A stretch of DNA of 64,000 bases from Streptomyces sp. R44 (GCF_041053105.1 NZ_CP163444.1:3348001-3412000), one strand, 5' to 3'; counted from the first letter of the stretch, positions 16,335 through 25,914 are shown. The notes: a model not told the origin generated them from the letters alone. A program made the numbers and translations.

Positions 16335-18641
16335 TTACGAATTGGGCACGGCGACCGCCGCCTGCGGGCGGATCGGGAGGCGGTTGACCGGGCGGCCCGT
16401 CGCCGCGCGTACCGCTGAGGCCACTGCGGCGGGTGAGGTGACGACCGGGATGGCGCTCGCCGCCTTGGCGCCGAAGGGGGCCACCACATCGCGTTCCTCG
16501 ACGAGTTTCACGATGCGAATGTCCGGGGCATCCAGGGATGTCGGGAGTGCGTACCCCGTGAAGTCGGGGTGCCGGACCAGACCGCGGGCCGTGCGGAGGT
16601 TCTCCGTGAGGGCCGCGCCGACGCCCTGGGTGATGCCCGCCTCGATGCGCGCGGTGAGCTGCGCGGGGTTCAGGATGCGGCCCACGTCCTGGGCCACGGC
16701 CATCTCCACCACGCGTACCGCGCCGAGTTCGATGTCCACGTCCACCACCGCGCGGATCGCGCAGAACGCCAGGCCCACGAAGGCGTCGCCCTGGCCCGAC
16801 TCGTCCAGCGGCTCCGTGGGGTGGGGGCGGCACTGGGCCGTGGCCCAGAGTTCCTTGCCGTCCATCGCCTCCGTGACGGTCGTCGACAGGACGCCGTCGT
16901 ACGAGGTGATCTTGCCGTCCGTGATCTGGAGCAGCTCCGTCGACATGCCGAACTTGTGGGCCAGTGGCTGGAGCAGCTGGGTGCGGACCATTTTCGCCGC
17001 TCGCTCCACCGCTCCCCCGGAGACCCATGTGTGGCGGCCGTGCGCCGCCGGGCCCGCCGGCGGCTGGTCCGTGTCGACGGGCGCCACGTGCACCTCGTCG
17101 ATGCCCAGCGTCTCCTGCACGATCTGGCGGGCGAGGGTCGAGAAGCCCGAACCCGTGTCCACCGCCGAGCAGATGACCGTGGCCACCCCGTCCATCACGC
17201 GCACCGTGGCCGTCGAGACCTCGTCGGTGCCCTCCGCGCCCAGCATGTGCACCATGCCGAGCGCGTAGCCCACGCCCCGCCGCACCGCGCCGGGTTCGCC
17301 CGCGCCCTCCGGGCCGCCGGGCAGCAGCCAGTCGTCCTCCGGGGTGTCCTTGGGCAAGGAGGGGAGGGGGAAGTCCCGTACCGCTGCCAGGAGTTCCGCC
17401 ACCGGGGCCGGGCACGTCACCGTCTGGCCCGTCGGCAGGATGTCGCCCGTCGCCATGACGTTCCGCATGCGCAGCTCGGCCGGGTCCACGCCCAGCTTGG
17501 CGGCCAGCTTGTCCATCTGCGCCTCGTACGCCGCGCACACCTGCATCGCGCCCTCGCCCCGGACATGGCCCGAGGGGGGGTTGTTGGTGCGGACCGCCCA
17601 GCCTTCCACGAAGGCGTGCGGGACGACGTACGGGCCGCACGCGAAGGCCACCGCCGCCGCGAGCGACTCCGACGACGAGTCCGCGTACGCGCCCGCGTCG
17701 AGCAGGATCTGCGCCTCCACCTTCACCAGGCGCCCCTCCGCGTCCGCGTGGTGGCGGTAGCGCAGCAGGGTCGGGTGGCGGTGGGCGTGGCCGAGGAAGG
17801 ACTCCTCGCGCGTAGCGGTGAGTTTGACCGGGCAGCCCGTACGGAGCGCGAGCAGGCCCAGGGGGATCTGGAAGCCGGGGTCCTCGCGGTCGCCGGTCGC
17901 GCCCGGGACGCCCGTCACGACCAGCTTGACCTGCTCGGGCGGCAGGCCGAAGCAGGCGGCGGCCAGGTCGCGGTCGGTGTGCGGGTCGGTCGAGGCGGTG
18001 TAGATCTCCACCCCGCCGTCCGGGCGCGGTACGGCGAGGCCGGCCTCGGCGCCGATGGGCGCCGGGTCCTGACGGCCGATCCGGTACAGGCCCTCGACGA
18101 CGACCTCGCCGGTCGCCTCCGGGTCGCCGAAGCGCAGCGGGATGTGTCGGATCAGGTTCCCGTCGGGGTGCAGCGCCTCCGCCGCGAACGCCTTCTCCGG
18201 GTCCGTCACCGGCTCCAGGAGCTCGTAGTCGACGCCGATCGCCGCGGCCGCGAGCCGCGCCGTGTCCGGGTGGTCGGCCGCGACGGCCGCGAGGGCCTCG
18301 CCGTGGTGCCGTACCAGGTCGGCGGCGAAGACGGGCCGGTCGGCGACCCTGCGCCCGTACGTGGCCGCGCCCGGCACGTCCGCGGCCGTCACCACGGCCC
18401 GTACGCCCGGCATGGCCTCCGCCGCCGTCGTGTCGATCGACACGATCCGGGCGTGCGGGTGCGGCGAGCGGAGGATCGCGGCCCAGAGCAGGCCCTCGGC
18501 CCACAGGTCGGAGGCGTACGGGAAGGTGCCCTCGGTCTTCGCGCGCGCCTCGGCCTGCGGGAGCGAGGTGCCGAGGCCGTGCGCGGCGGGCTGCTCCTGA
18601 CCAGGGGTGTCCAGAGCGGCGGTGGTCGCGTCGCTGCTCAC
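16335..18641 (-). CDS. Molybdopterin-binding large subunit of a xanthine dehydrogenase-type hydroxylase
   Basis: A 768-residue catalytic subunit of the molybdenum hydroxylase family (xanthine/aldehyde oxidase fold), which hydroxylates purines or aldehydes in the cytoplasm. Supporting blocks: the a/b hammerhead start (GTFPYASDL), TNNPPSGHVRGEGAMQVCAAYE, the substrate-channel RGVGYALGM, and GITQGVGAALTENL, which holds the family's catalytic Glu. Start GTG 18641 overlaps the upstream iron-sulfur gene by four bases (GTGA), which sets this start over longer frames. Length fits the family (750-790). With the FAD and [2Fe-2S] genes upstream it makes a complete three-subunit enzyme. Whether xanthine is the true substrate cannot be read from the sequence. 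Confidence 0.93.
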   Translation of the reverse strand: MSSDATTAALDTPGQEQPAAHGLGTSLPQAEARAKTEGTFPYASDLWAEGLLWAAILRSPHPHARIVSIDTTAAEAMPGVRAVVTAADVPGAATYGRRVADRPVFAADLVRHHGEALAAVAADHPDTARLAAAAIGVDYELLEPVTDPEKAFAAEALHPDGNLIRHIPLRFGDPEATGEVVVEGLYRIGRQDPAPIGAEAGLAVPRPDGGVEIYTASTDPHTDRDLAAACFGLPPEQVKLVVTGVPGATGDREDPGFQIPLGLLALRTGCPVKLTATREESFLGHAHRHPTLLRYRHHADAEGRLVKVEAQILLDAGAYADSSSESLAAAVAFACGPYVVPHAFVEGWAVRTNNPPSGHVRGEGAMQVCAAYEAQMDKLAAKLGVDPAELRMRNVMATGDILPTGQTVTCPAPVAELLAAVRDFPLPSLPKDTPEDDWLLPGGPEGAGEPGAVRRGVGYALGMVHMLGAEGTDEVSTATVRVMDGVATVICSAVDTGSGFSTLARQIVQETLGIDEVHVAPVDTDQPPAGPAAHGRHTWVSGGAVERAAKMVRTQLLQPLAHKFGMSTELLQITDGKITSYDGVLSTTVTEAMDGKELWATAQCRPHPTEPLDESGQGDAFVGLAFCAIRAVVDVDIELGAVRVVEMAVAQDVGRILNPAQLTARIEAGITQGVGAALTENLRTARGLVRHPDFTGYALPTSLDAPDIRIVKLVEERDVVAPFGAKAASAIPVVTSPAAVASAVRAATGRPVNRLPIRPQAAVAVPNS

Positions 18642-20053
18642 GCCATGCCTCCGTCGTGCGGGTGGGGAATCTGGTGCGGGATGCGGGCCTCGTCGGCGGC
18701 CTCGGGCGCGGTGGCCGCGGCGGCCGCCTCGCGCTCGGCGACGACGTCCCGGACGGCGTCGAGCACGCCCCGGTAGCCGGAGCAGCGGCAGAGGTTGCCG
18801 GCGAGGGCCTGGCGGGTCTCCAGCTCCGTGGGGGCGTGGTTGCCCTCCAGGAGGTCGTGCACGGTCATGCACATGCCGGGGATGCAGAAGCCGCACTGGA
18901 CCGTGCCGCACTTCGCCATCGCCCGCTGCACGTCCGAGGGCTCGCCGTCGGCCGCGAGGCCCTCGACCGTCCGCACCTCGCTCCCCGCGGCGGTCGCCGC
19001 GGGCACCAGGCAGGAGGCGACGAGACGGCCGTCGACCTGCACGTTGCACGCGCCGCACTCGCCCTGCGAGCAGCCGTCCTTGGCCCCGGCGAGGCCGAGG
19101 CGCTCGCGCAGGACGTAGAGCAGCGACTCGCCGATCCAGGAACCGGTGACGGGCCGGTCGGTGCCGTTGACCCTCAGGGTGTACGAGGTGTGGGGGTGCT
19201 CGTCGCTGTCCGTGGACGCGTCGACGGGCAGGGCCACGGTGGCGGCGGGGGCCCGGGGAGCCTCCTCCGCCGCGGCCTCCGTCACGGCCTCGGGAGACGC
19301 CTCGGGCGCGACGGCCGGTGCGACCTCCGGCGCGAGCTCCGATACGGCCTCCAGCGCCTCCTCGGGGGCCTCCACGGCCTCCTCCACCGCCGGCTCCTCA
19401 GGGAGCGCCCACGGCGCGGGCGCGCCCCCCGGCAGCGTCGCCGGAGCCTCGGCGTACGAGGCGGGCGAGGCGGGCGAGGCGGGCGCCTGTGCCTCCTCCG
19501 GCTCCGCGGCAGCCGGAGCCGCAGCCGCCTCCGCCGCCTCGGCCGGGATCCGCCACTGCCCCGTGGCCCCCGGGTCGGTCCCCGGGTCGGCCGCCGGAGC
19601 CGCCGCCTCCTCGAAGCGCCACTCCGCCGTCGCGTGCGGGTCCGGCTCGGCGTAGTCGACGTGCTCGACATGCCCGACGGCGTGCTCGACGTGCCCGACG
19701 TGCTCGACGGCGTGCTCCACGTACGCCGGCGGCTGGAAGTGCTCGACGCCCTGGAAGGACCCGTCCTGCTCCCCGTACTCGCCGCCCTCGAAGTACTGCG
19801 GCTGCTGCGCCTCCGTCGGGACGTGCACCGTCCACGAGCCCGTCGCCGACGGGTCCGTCGTCGCGGCCGGGGCGAGCGGCTGGAGCGGGGTGATCATCGG
19901 CGGTACGTAGCCGTGGCCGGGCGCCTCCAGGGGCACGCCGTCCAGCATGAAGTCGGGCGGCAGCTGGACGAAGGCGGTCGCGTCGCCGTCGTAGCCCTCG
20001 CTCTGCGGGAGCGGCTCCCAGCCGCCCGTCTGACCCCTGTGCTCGTCGCTCAT
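18638..20053 (-). CDS. [2Fe-2S] subunit of the molybdenum hydroxylase with a long disordered N-terminal extension
   Basis: A 471-residue protein, about three times the usual ~160-170. Only residues ~289-471 form the normal subunit: a plant-type ferredoxin domain (GCSQGECGACNVQ with its distal Cys in VASCL) and a second four-Cys helical cluster (CGFCIPGMC and LCRCSGY). It passes electrons from the Mo centre to FAD. The preceding ~285 residues are rich in Ala, Glu and Pro. They contain a short His/Val/Glu repeat (EHAVEHVGHVEHAVGHVEH, around residues 110-130) and long Ala-Glu tracts, and look intrinsically disordered. Start ATG 20053 overlaps the FAD gene by ATGA and has GGGGAGGG upstream, so the extension is genuinely translated. 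Its role is unknown. Confidence 0.92.
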   Translation of the reverse strand: MSDEHRGQTGGWEPLPQSEGYDGDATAFVQLPPDFMLDGVPLEAPGHGYVPPMITPLQPLAPAATTDPSATGSWTVHVPTEAQQPQYFEGGEYGEQDGSFQGVEHFQPPAYVEHAVEHVGHVEHAVGHVEHVDYAEPDPHATAEWRFEEAAAPAADPGTDPGATGQWRIPAEAAEAAAAPAAAEPEEAQAPASPASPASYAEAPATLPGGAPAPWALPEEPAVEEAVEAPEEALEAVSELAPEVAPAVAPEASPEAVTEAAAEEAPRAPAATVALPVDASTDSDEHPHTSYTLRVNGTDRPVTGSWIGESLLYVLRERLGLAGAKDGCSQGECGACNVQVDGRLVASCLVPAATAAGSEVRTVEGLAADGEPSDVQRAMAKCGTVQCGFCIPGMCMTVHDLLEGNHAPTELETRQALAGNLCRCSGYRGVLDAVRDVVAEREAAAAATAPEAADEARIPHQIPHPHDGGMA

Positions 20054-20925
20054 GCCAGTGCCCTCCCCAGTGCCCGTCGGGCGAGTGCGGCGACCGTGCG
20101 CCGCAGGTGCAGTACGGCCGGGGGCAACTGTTCGTCGCCCGGCGGGTCCGGGATGCAGGCGGCGGCGACGTACTCGCCGAACGCCGCGAGCGCCTCCGGC
20201 GCGAGCCCCCGGTCGTTGTCCCAGTCCACCAGCGAGGCGATCCAGCGCTCGGCCTCCAGGGGCCGCAGCGGCATGGGGGCGACGGCGCCGACCGCGCAGC
20301 GCACGCCCCGCCGGGCCGGGTCGAGGACGACGGCGACGGAGGCGGTGGCGCGGGCCGGGCCGGTGCGGCCGGTGGCCTTGACGAAGACCTGGGGGGCGTG
20401 GAGCAGCGGGACGCGGACGAAGGCGACGAGCTCGCCGGGGGCGAGCAGGTCGCGGCCCGCGAGGAGGTGGGAGACGGGGATCTCGCGGCTGCCGAGCGGG
20501 CCGAGGACGACGAGGTCGGCTTCCAGGGCGGCGAGGACGGGCAGCGAGTCGCCGGTGGGCGCGGCGGTGACGATGTTGCCGCCGAGGGTGCCGGCGTTGC
20601 GGATCTGGGGCGGCCCGGCCGCGCGGGAGGCGGCGGCGAGGGCCGGGATGAGGGCGGCGAAGTCGGGGCGGCCCATGCGGGCGTGGGTGAGGCCGGCGCC
20701 GAGGAGGGCGTGGCCGTCCTGGTACTGCCAGCCGCGGATCTCGTTGATGCGGCTCAGGCCGACGAGTCCGGCGGGCCGGAGCTGGCCTTTGTTGACGGCG
20801 GCCATGAGGTCGGTGCCGCCGGCGACGGGGACGGCGGCCGGCATGGCCGTGAGCGCTGCCACGGCCTCGTCGAGCGAGGCGGGCAGCGTCACGGACTGCG
20901 CCGTCTGTGGTGCGTGCGTGGTCAA
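20050..20925 (-). CDS. FAD-binding subunit of the molybdenum hydroxylase
   Basis: A 291-residue CO dehydrogenase/xanthine dehydrogenase medium-subunit homolog that takes electrons from the iron-sulfur subunit and hands them to NAD or another acceptor. It shows both FAD signatures: VAGGTDLMAAV in the N-terminal third and RNAGTLGGNIVTAAPTGD in the middle. I start it at TTG 20925, behind GGAAGGGG; the open frame continues 37 codons upstream without a ribosome site. Its stop overlaps the start of the [2Fe-2S] gene, so the three genes form one coupled operon in the order FAD, FeS, Mo. Confidence 0.92.
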   Translation of the reverse strand: MTTHAPQTAQSVTLPASLDEAVAALTAMPAAVPVAGGTDLMAAVNKGQLRPAGLVGLSRINEIRGWQYQDGHALLGAGLTHARMGRPDFAALIPALAAASRAAGPPQIRNAGTLGGNIVTAAPTGDSLPVLAALEADLVVLGPLGSREIPVSHLLAGRDLLAPGELVAFVRVPLLHAPQVFVKATGRTGPARATASVAVVLDPARRGVRCAVGAVAPMPLRPLEAERWIASLVDWDNDRGLAPEALAAFGEYVAAACIPDPPGDEQLPPAVLHLRRTVAALARRALGRALA

Positions 20926-21150
20926 CCCGCTGCCCCTTCCCGGTGTCCCGGTGGTCCCCGACTGTGCCCGGCCGTCGCGCCTGCGTGTGGGCGTACCGTA
21001 CGTGCTCACAGGCCGGACGTGGCAACTCTGGCACATCTTCCGAGGAGTCCGGCGCGAGGGTCCGCGAAGGACTGTTCCGCCCGGGACGCCCCGGGTGCGA
21101 CGGTAACTTCCGTTTCGACGCTCTTGGGTGACCGGGTGACGTCGGGTCTC

Positions 21151-22782
21151 TCACACGTTCGGGGGCGTGCCCTCCAGGGGTCGGCCGGCCACCCCGGGGC
21201 GCTGCTGCCAGGGGTGGGGTCCGGCGGGCGGGCGGTACTCGACGCCGAGGGCGTCCAGGCGCCGGTAGTGGGTGCGCATGCGGCGCTCGAAGCCTGCGTG
21301 GTCGCGCGCCTCCGGCGCGGGGAGCGCGGACCAGGCGACCTCGGCGAAGGCGGCGAGGCGCGGGAAGACCTGGTAGTCGACGCGGGAGCGGTTCTCCATG
21401 ACCTCGGTCCAGACGTTGGCCTGGGTTCCCAGGATGTGGGCCGCGGCCTCGGGTGCGAGGCCGGGCGGGACGGGCTCGAAGCGGTAGACGTCCGCGAGGG
21501 TGCGGACGTATCCGATGGGCATCGGTTCGTCCTCGCCGGGTGCCTGACGGTGGTCCAGGTAGACGTGCTGTTCGGGGCACATGACGACGTCGTGGCCGGC
21601 TTCGGCGGCGGCGATCCCGCCCGCGTATCCCCGCCAGGAGGAGACGGCCGCCCCTTCGGCGAGGCCGCCCTCCAGGATCTCGTCCCAGCCGATGAGGCGG
21701 CGGCCGCGGGCGGTGAGCCAGCGGTCGAAGTGGCGGATGAACCAGGACTGGAGCTCGTCCTCGTCGGCGAGTCCGAGTTCCTCGATGCGGGCCCGGGCGG
21801 CCGGGGAGGCCTTCCACTGGTCCTTGGGGCACTCGTCGCCGCCGATGTGGACGAAGGTGGACGGGAAGAGGTCGAGGACCTCTTCGAAGACGCCCTCGTA
21901 GAAGCGGAGGACGGCCTCGGTGGGGGCGAGGACGTTGGGGTTGACGCCCCAGGTGTCCCAGACGGTGAGGGCGGCGGTGTCGACGACGTCGGTGTTGCCG
22001 AGTTCGGGGTGGGCGGCGATGGCGGCCTGCGCGTGGCCGGGGAGGTCGATCTCGGGGACGACGGTGATGTGCCGCTCGGCGGCGTACGCGACGATCTCGC
22101 GGATGTCGTCCTGGGTGTAGAAGCCGCCGTACGGGGTCTCGGTCCAGAGCGGGGAGGCCCGGTGCCCCCACTTGGTACGGGCCCGCCAGGCGCCGACCTC
22201 GGTGAGTCGGGGGTAGCGCTCGATCCGGAGGCGCCAGCCCTGGTCGTCGGTGAGGTGGAAGTGGAAGACGTTCAGCTTGTGGGCGGCGAGCAGGTCGAGC
22301 AGGCGCAGGACGTCGTCCTTGGGCGTGAAGTGCCGGGAGACGTCGAGCAGGAGGCCGCGCCAGCCGAAGCGGGGTGCGTCCTCGATGGTCACGTACGGGA
22401 GGTCCCAGGGGCCGTCGCTCCGTACGGGCGCCTTGCGGTACGCGTCGGGGCCGAGGAGCTGGCGGAGGGTCTGGGCGCCCCAGAAGACGCCTGCGGGGCC
22501 GCCGCCCTCGATGACGACGGCGGCGTCCGGGCCGCCGACCGTGAGCCGGTACGCCTCGGGTCGCTCCGTCTCCTCGGTGATCCTCAGCCGGATCGCGTGC
22601 GGCCCGGTGCCGTCGGCGAAGGGCAGTCCGGTGGCGGCGCCGAGCGCGGCGCGCAGCCACCGGGCGGTGGACCCGGTGCCGGGCCCGGCGTCGAGGGTGG
22701 TCCGCTCGTCGAGCGGGAGCCGGCCGTCGCCGTGCTGCTCGATGGAGAGCGGTACGGGAATGAGGTCCTGGTCGGAGGTCAT
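21151..22782 (-). CDS. Beta-N-acetylhexosaminidase (glycoside hydrolase family 20)
   Basis: A 543-residue GH20 enzyme that removes terminal GlcNAc/GalNAc, for example from chitobiose. The fold signatures are WRGLLLDVSRHF, KLNVFHFHLTDDQGWR and the catalytic Asp316-Glu317 pair in HIGGDECPKDQW, followed by LIGWDEILEGG and the C-terminal ANVWTE. There is no signal peptide or membrane segment, so it should act in the cytoplasm on imported disaccharides. It lies 4 bases after the ABC permease gene. A hexosaminidase closing an importer operon is the arrangement of known chitobiose uptake loci (dasABC-dasD), but the sequence does not prove this is the das locus itself. Confidence 0.95.
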   Translation of the reverse strand: MTSDQDLIPVPLSIEQHGDGRLPLDERTTLDAGPGTGSTARWLRAALGAATGLPFADGTGPHAIRLRITEETERPEAYRLTVGGPDAAVVIEGGGPAGVFWGAQTLRQLLGPDAYRKAPVRSDGPWDLPYVTIEDAPRFGWRGLLLDVSRHFTPKDDVLRLLDLLAAHKLNVFHFHLTDDQGWRLRIERYPRLTEVGAWRARTKWGHRASPLWTETPYGGFYTQDDIREIVAYAAERHITVVPEIDLPGHAQAAIAAHPELGNTDVVDTAALTVWDTWGVNPNVLAPTEAVLRFYEGVFEEVLDLFPSTFVHIGGDECPKDQWKASPAARARIEELGLADEDELQSWFIRHFDRWLTARGRRLIGWDEILEGGLAEGAAVSSWRGYAGGIAAAEAGHDVVMCPEQHVYLDHRQAPGEDEPMPIGYVRTLADVYRFEPVPPGLAPEAAAHILGTQANVWTEVMENRSRVDYQVFPRLAAFAEVAWSALPAPEARDHAGFERRMRTHYRRLDALGVEYRPPAGPHPWQQRPGVAGRPLEGTPPNV

Positions 22783-22786
22783 CGCG

Positions 22787-23635
22787 TCAGTCCTTCACCG
22801 CCCCGCCGAGTCCGGAGACCAGGCGGCGCTGTACGAGTACGAAGAAGACGAGCACCGGGATCGTCATCACGGTCGACCCGGCCATGATTCCTCCCCAGTC
22901 GTTCTCGTCGGGCTTGAAGAAGACGAGCAGCGCCATGGGGAGGGTCGACTGCGAGGTGTCGCTGATGAGGAAGGACTTCGCGAAGAGGAAGTCGTTCCAG
23001 GTCGAGATGAACGAGAAGACGCTCGTCGCCACGAGGCCGGGGAGGACCAGCGGGAAGAGGATCTGCCAGAGGAAGCGGGCGCGGCTCGCGCCGTCGATCT
23101 GGGCCTGTTCCTCCAGCGCCTCGGGGACCGCCTGGACGAAGCCGCGCAGCATCCAGATCGCGAACGGCAGGGAGAAGGCGAGGTGCGGCAGGACGAGCGA
23201 GCCTAGGGTGTTGAGGAGCCCGGCGTCCCGCATGAGGAAGAACAGCGGGATGGTCAGCGCCTCGACCGGCACCATCTGGGCGACGAGGAACATGACGAGC
23301 AGCGTCGTCCGGAACCGGAAGCGGAACCGGGTGACGGCCGTCGCCGCGAGGAAGGCGATGAGGGCCGAGGCGAGGACGACCGTGCCCGCGACGATGAGCG
23401 AGTTGACGAAGTACCGGCCGAAGTCCTGCTGCTCGAAGACGCGCCGGAAGGAGTCGAGGGACGGGGAGAGCGTCCAGGGGCGGGGGTGCGTGGACTGGAT
23501 CTCGCCGGCCGGTTTGAGGGCGGAGAGCAGCATCCAGTACAGCGGGAAGGCGACGGCGGCCGCGACGAGCAGGGTGACGGCCTCGGCGGCGAGCCGCCCG
23601 GGACGCCGGATGCGGAACGTACGGGAAGTGGTCAC
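22787..23635 (-). CDS. ABC sugar importer permease (second permease)
   Basis: A 282-residue inner-membrane protein of the carbohydrate-uptake type 1 family (MalG/DasC-like) with six predicted helices. The ATPase-contact EAA loop reads EEQAQIDGASRARFLWQILFPL, and the end VSGLGGAVKD is typical of the second permease of such pairs. Start GTG 23635 overlaps the first permease by four bases (GTGA). No ATPase gene is in the operon; a shared multiple-sugar ATPase such as MsiK elsewhere would be expected from Streptomyces practice. Confidence 0.93.
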   Translation of the reverse strand: MTTSRTFRIRRPGRLAAEAVTLLVAAAVAFPLYWMLLSALKPAGEIQSTHPRPWTLSPSLDSFRRVFEQQDFGRYFVNSLIVAGTVVLASALIAFLAATAVTRFRFRFRTTLLVMFLVAQMVPVEALTIPLFFLMRDAGLLNTLGSLVLPHLAFSLPFAIWMLRGFVQAVPEALEEQAQIDGASRARFLWQILFPLVLPGLVATSVFSFISTWNDFLFAKSFLISDTSQSTLPMALLVFFKPDENDWGGIMAGSTVMTIPVLVFFVLVQRRLVSGLGGAVKD

Positions 23636-24567
23636 AGCTCTTCTCCCCGGCGTCGCAGCAGCCGCAGGTGGACCAGGGTCACGGTCAGCAGGATCAGCAG
23701 CATGACGACACCGATCGCCGAGCCCAGGCTGTACTCGGACGAGGCGAAGGCCTTCTGGTAGGCGTACACGTTGAGGACGAGGTTCTGGCCGGCGATGCCG
23801 CCGCCGTTCGTCATCACGTAGATCTGGGTGAAGAGCTTGAAGTCCCAGATGATCGACTGGATCGTGACGACGACCAGGATCGGCCGGAGCACCGGGGCCG
23901 TGACCGAGCGCCAGATCCGCCACTGCGAGGCGCCGTCGAGGGCGGCGGCCTCCAGGACCTCGGACGGGATGGCCTTGATGCCGGCGTAGACCGTCACCAT
24001 CACGAACGGGAACGAGCACCAGACCACTTCGAGGAGGACGAGGGCGAAGGCGCTGTACCGCCCGTACGTCCAGGAGAAGTCGCCGAGCCCGAGGAGCCGG
24101 TTGACGGGGCCGAAGTCGGGGTCGAAGAGGAAGACCCAGACGGTGGAGCCGGTGACGGCGGGGGTCGCCCAGGCGCCGAGCGCGGCCAGCATCAGCAGGA
24201 GCCGGGGCAGGGCACGCACGCGCGTGAGGAGGACGGCGAGCGAGCAGCCGACGGCGAGGGTGGTGAGGACGCAGGCGGCGGCGAAGACGACGGTGGCGAG
24301 GAGGACCTGGCGGAACTGGGGGTCGGTGAAGAGGGCCGTGTAGTTGCCGAAGCCCTGGAAGGAGGTCGGTTCGCCGCCGCTGACCTGGGCCTGGGTGTAC
24401 TCCAGGAAGGAGATCAGGCCGAGCTGGTAGAGGGGGTAGACGAGGAGTCCGCCGAGGACGGCGAGGGCGGGCAGGAGGTAGAGCCAGGGGGTCCAGGGGC
24501 TGGGGCGCCGGGACGTGGGGGCGGGGGCCTTCACCGGTGCGGCGGCCCGTGTGAGCTGGATCGTCAT
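23632..24567 (-). CDS. ABC sugar importer permease (first permease)
   Basis: A 311-residue MalF/DasB-like permease: Pro/Ala-rich cytoplasmic start, first helix LYLLPALAVLGGLLVYPLYQLG, and the EAA loop EAAALDGASQWRIWRSVTAPVL near residues 205-225. It pairs with the permease at 22787 to form the membrane channel. It begins 5 bases after the binding-protein gene, so all four genes (binding protein, two permeases, hexosaminidase) form one operon. Confidence 0.93.
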   Translation of the reverse strand: MTIQLTRAAAPVKAPAPTSRRPSPWTPWLYLLPALAVLGGLLVYPLYQLGLISFLEYTQAQVSGGEPTSFQGFGNYTALFTDPQFRQVLLATVVFAAACVLTTLAVGCSLAVLLTRVRALPRLLLMLAALGAWATPAVTGSTVWVFLFDPDFGPVNRLLGLGDFSWTYGRYSAFALVLLEVVWCSFPFVMVTVYAGIKAIPSEVLEAAALDGASQWRIWRSVTAPVLRPILVVVTIQSIIWDFKLFTQIYVMTNGGGIAGQNLVLNVYAYQKAFASSEYSLGSAIGVVMLLILLTVTLVHLRLLRRRGEEL

Positions 24568-24572
24568 GCGGC

Positions 24573-25874
24573 TCAGCCCGCCGCCGCGAACGCCGCATCC
24601 ATCTTCTTCGCGGCGTCGCCGGAGGCCGTGGTGACGTCCTTACGGCCGCTGACGACCTCCTGGAACATCGTGGGCAGCACGAGGGAGGCGTCGATCTTGC
24701 TCCAGCCGGGGGACGCGGGGACGAACCTGGTGCCGGCGCCGAGGGTGTCGATGAAGGGCTTCACGAAGGGCCGGCGCTGGGCGGCGGCGGTGCGGACGTC
24801 GGTGTACGTGGGCAGGAAGCCCATCGCGTCGAACAGCCTGCCCTGGGTCTCCTTGCCGGTGAGGGACTTGAGGAGGTCGACGGCGAGGGTGCGGTGGGAG
24901 GTGCTCTTCAGGACGCCGATGTTGTTGCCGCCGGCGAAGGCGGGGGCGATGGAGCCGGGGGTGGTGCCGGGCAGCGGGACGACGGCGTACCTGCCCTTGA
25001 CGGTGCCGGCCTCGACGGCGGCGTGGCTGAAGTCGCCGCCGATGGCCATGCCGGCCTTGCCGGAGGCGAAGGCGGTGACGGTGGCGTTGCCGCCCATCTG
25101 GGCGCACTTGGCGGCCGGGCAGTTGTCGTCGCCGAAGAGGGAGGCGTACGTGCTGATGCCCTGGCGGGCGGCCTCGCTGTCGACGGCGGCCTTGTACGTG
25201 GTGCCGTTCGCGGTGGCGAGTTCGCCGCCGGCGGCCCAGACGAAGGGCATGGCGCCGTAGGTGTAGGCGCCGCCGACGGCGATGCCGTACAGCTCGGGCC
25301 TGGCCTTGCGGATCTTCTTGGCGGTGGTGACGAGTTCGGCCTGGGTCCTGGGGGCGGTGAGGCCGAGCTCCCGGAACACGTCGGTGCGGTAGTACAGGGC
25401 GCGGACGCCGACGAAGAGCGGGGCGCCGTAGACCTTGCCGGCGACGGTGACGGACTGCCTGGCGGTGGGGTCGGTGTCCTCGGCCTCGTCCCAGGCGGCG
25501 AACTCGGCGCTGATGTCGGCGAGTCCGCCGTCCTTGACGTATCCGGCGGTGTCGGTGTTGCCGTACTCGATGAGGTCGGGCGCCGAGGCGGGGTCGTTGA
25601 AGGCGGCCTTGACGCGCTGGGCGCGGGTCTCGACGGGGATGTACTCGATCTCGACCTTCGCGCCCGCGTGGCTCTTCTCGAAGGCGGCGACGGCCTGCCG
25701 GACGACCTGTTCCTTGGGCTTGTTGCTCACCTCCTGGAAGAGCCAGACGCGCAGGGTCCCGCTCTTCTCGTCGGCCGCGGCGGTGCCGCCGGACGTCTGG
25801 GGCGCGCAGGCGGTGGCGGTGAGGCAGGCGAGCAGGAGTGCGGCGGCGGTGATGGCGGACTTCATGGACGTCAC
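24573..25874 (-). CDS. ABC importer sugar-binding lipoprotein
   Basis: A 433-residue extracytoplasmic solute-binding protein (family 1). The signal peptide ends in a slightly unusual lipobox (TATAC, Cys23). The body shows family blocks IEYIPVETRAQRVKAAF, APDLIEYGN and GKAGMAIGGDFSH. I take GTG 25874 as start because GGAGGGG is spaced 7 bases upstream; an internal ATG three codons later has poorer spacing. It delivers the sugar to the permeases encoded next. The promoter side carries a TTGCA-N5-TGCAA palindrome and a DasR-like box, consistent with repression in the absence of aminosugars. Confidence 0.93.
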   Translation of the reverse strand: MTSMKSAITAAALLLACLTATACAPQTSGGTAAADEKSGTLRVWLFQEVSNKPKEQVVRQAVAAFEKSHAGAKVEIEYIPVETRAQRVKAAFNDPASAPDLIEYGNTDTAGYVKDGGLADISAEFAAWDEAEDTDPTARQSVTVAGKVYGAPLFVGVRALYYRTDVFRELGLTAPRTQAELVTTAKKIRKARPELYGIAVGGAYTYGAMPFVWAAGGELATANGTTYKAAVDSEAARQGISTYASLFGDDNCPAAKCAQMGGNATVTAFASGKAGMAIGGDFSHAAVEAGTVKGRYAVVPLPGTTPGSIAPAFAGGNNIGVLKSTSHRTLAVDLLKSLTGKETQGRLFDAMGFLPTYTDVRTAAAQRRPFVKPFIDTLGAGTRFVPASPGWSKIDASLVLPTMFQEVVSGRKDVTTASGDAAKKMDAAFAAAG

Positions 25875-25899
25875 GACGGGTCCCCTCCGAATGCGTGCG

Positions 25900-25914
25900 T
25901 TGCAACATATGCAA
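25900..25914. promoter_or_regulatory. Perfect inverted repeat, LacI/GntR-type operator candidate
   Basis: TTGCA-N5-TGCAA lies 26 bases upstream of the binding-protein start. On the minus strand a possible -35 (TTGTGC) lies about 17 bases before a GCATAT that overlaps this repeat, so a bound protein would block the promoter. The regulator is not in the window. Confidence 0.5.

Noticed and set aside
21151..25874. Naming the aminosugar operon dasABC-dasD.
   Set aside because: The gene order fits, but other Streptomyces operons have the same order and the flanking genes do not include dasR.
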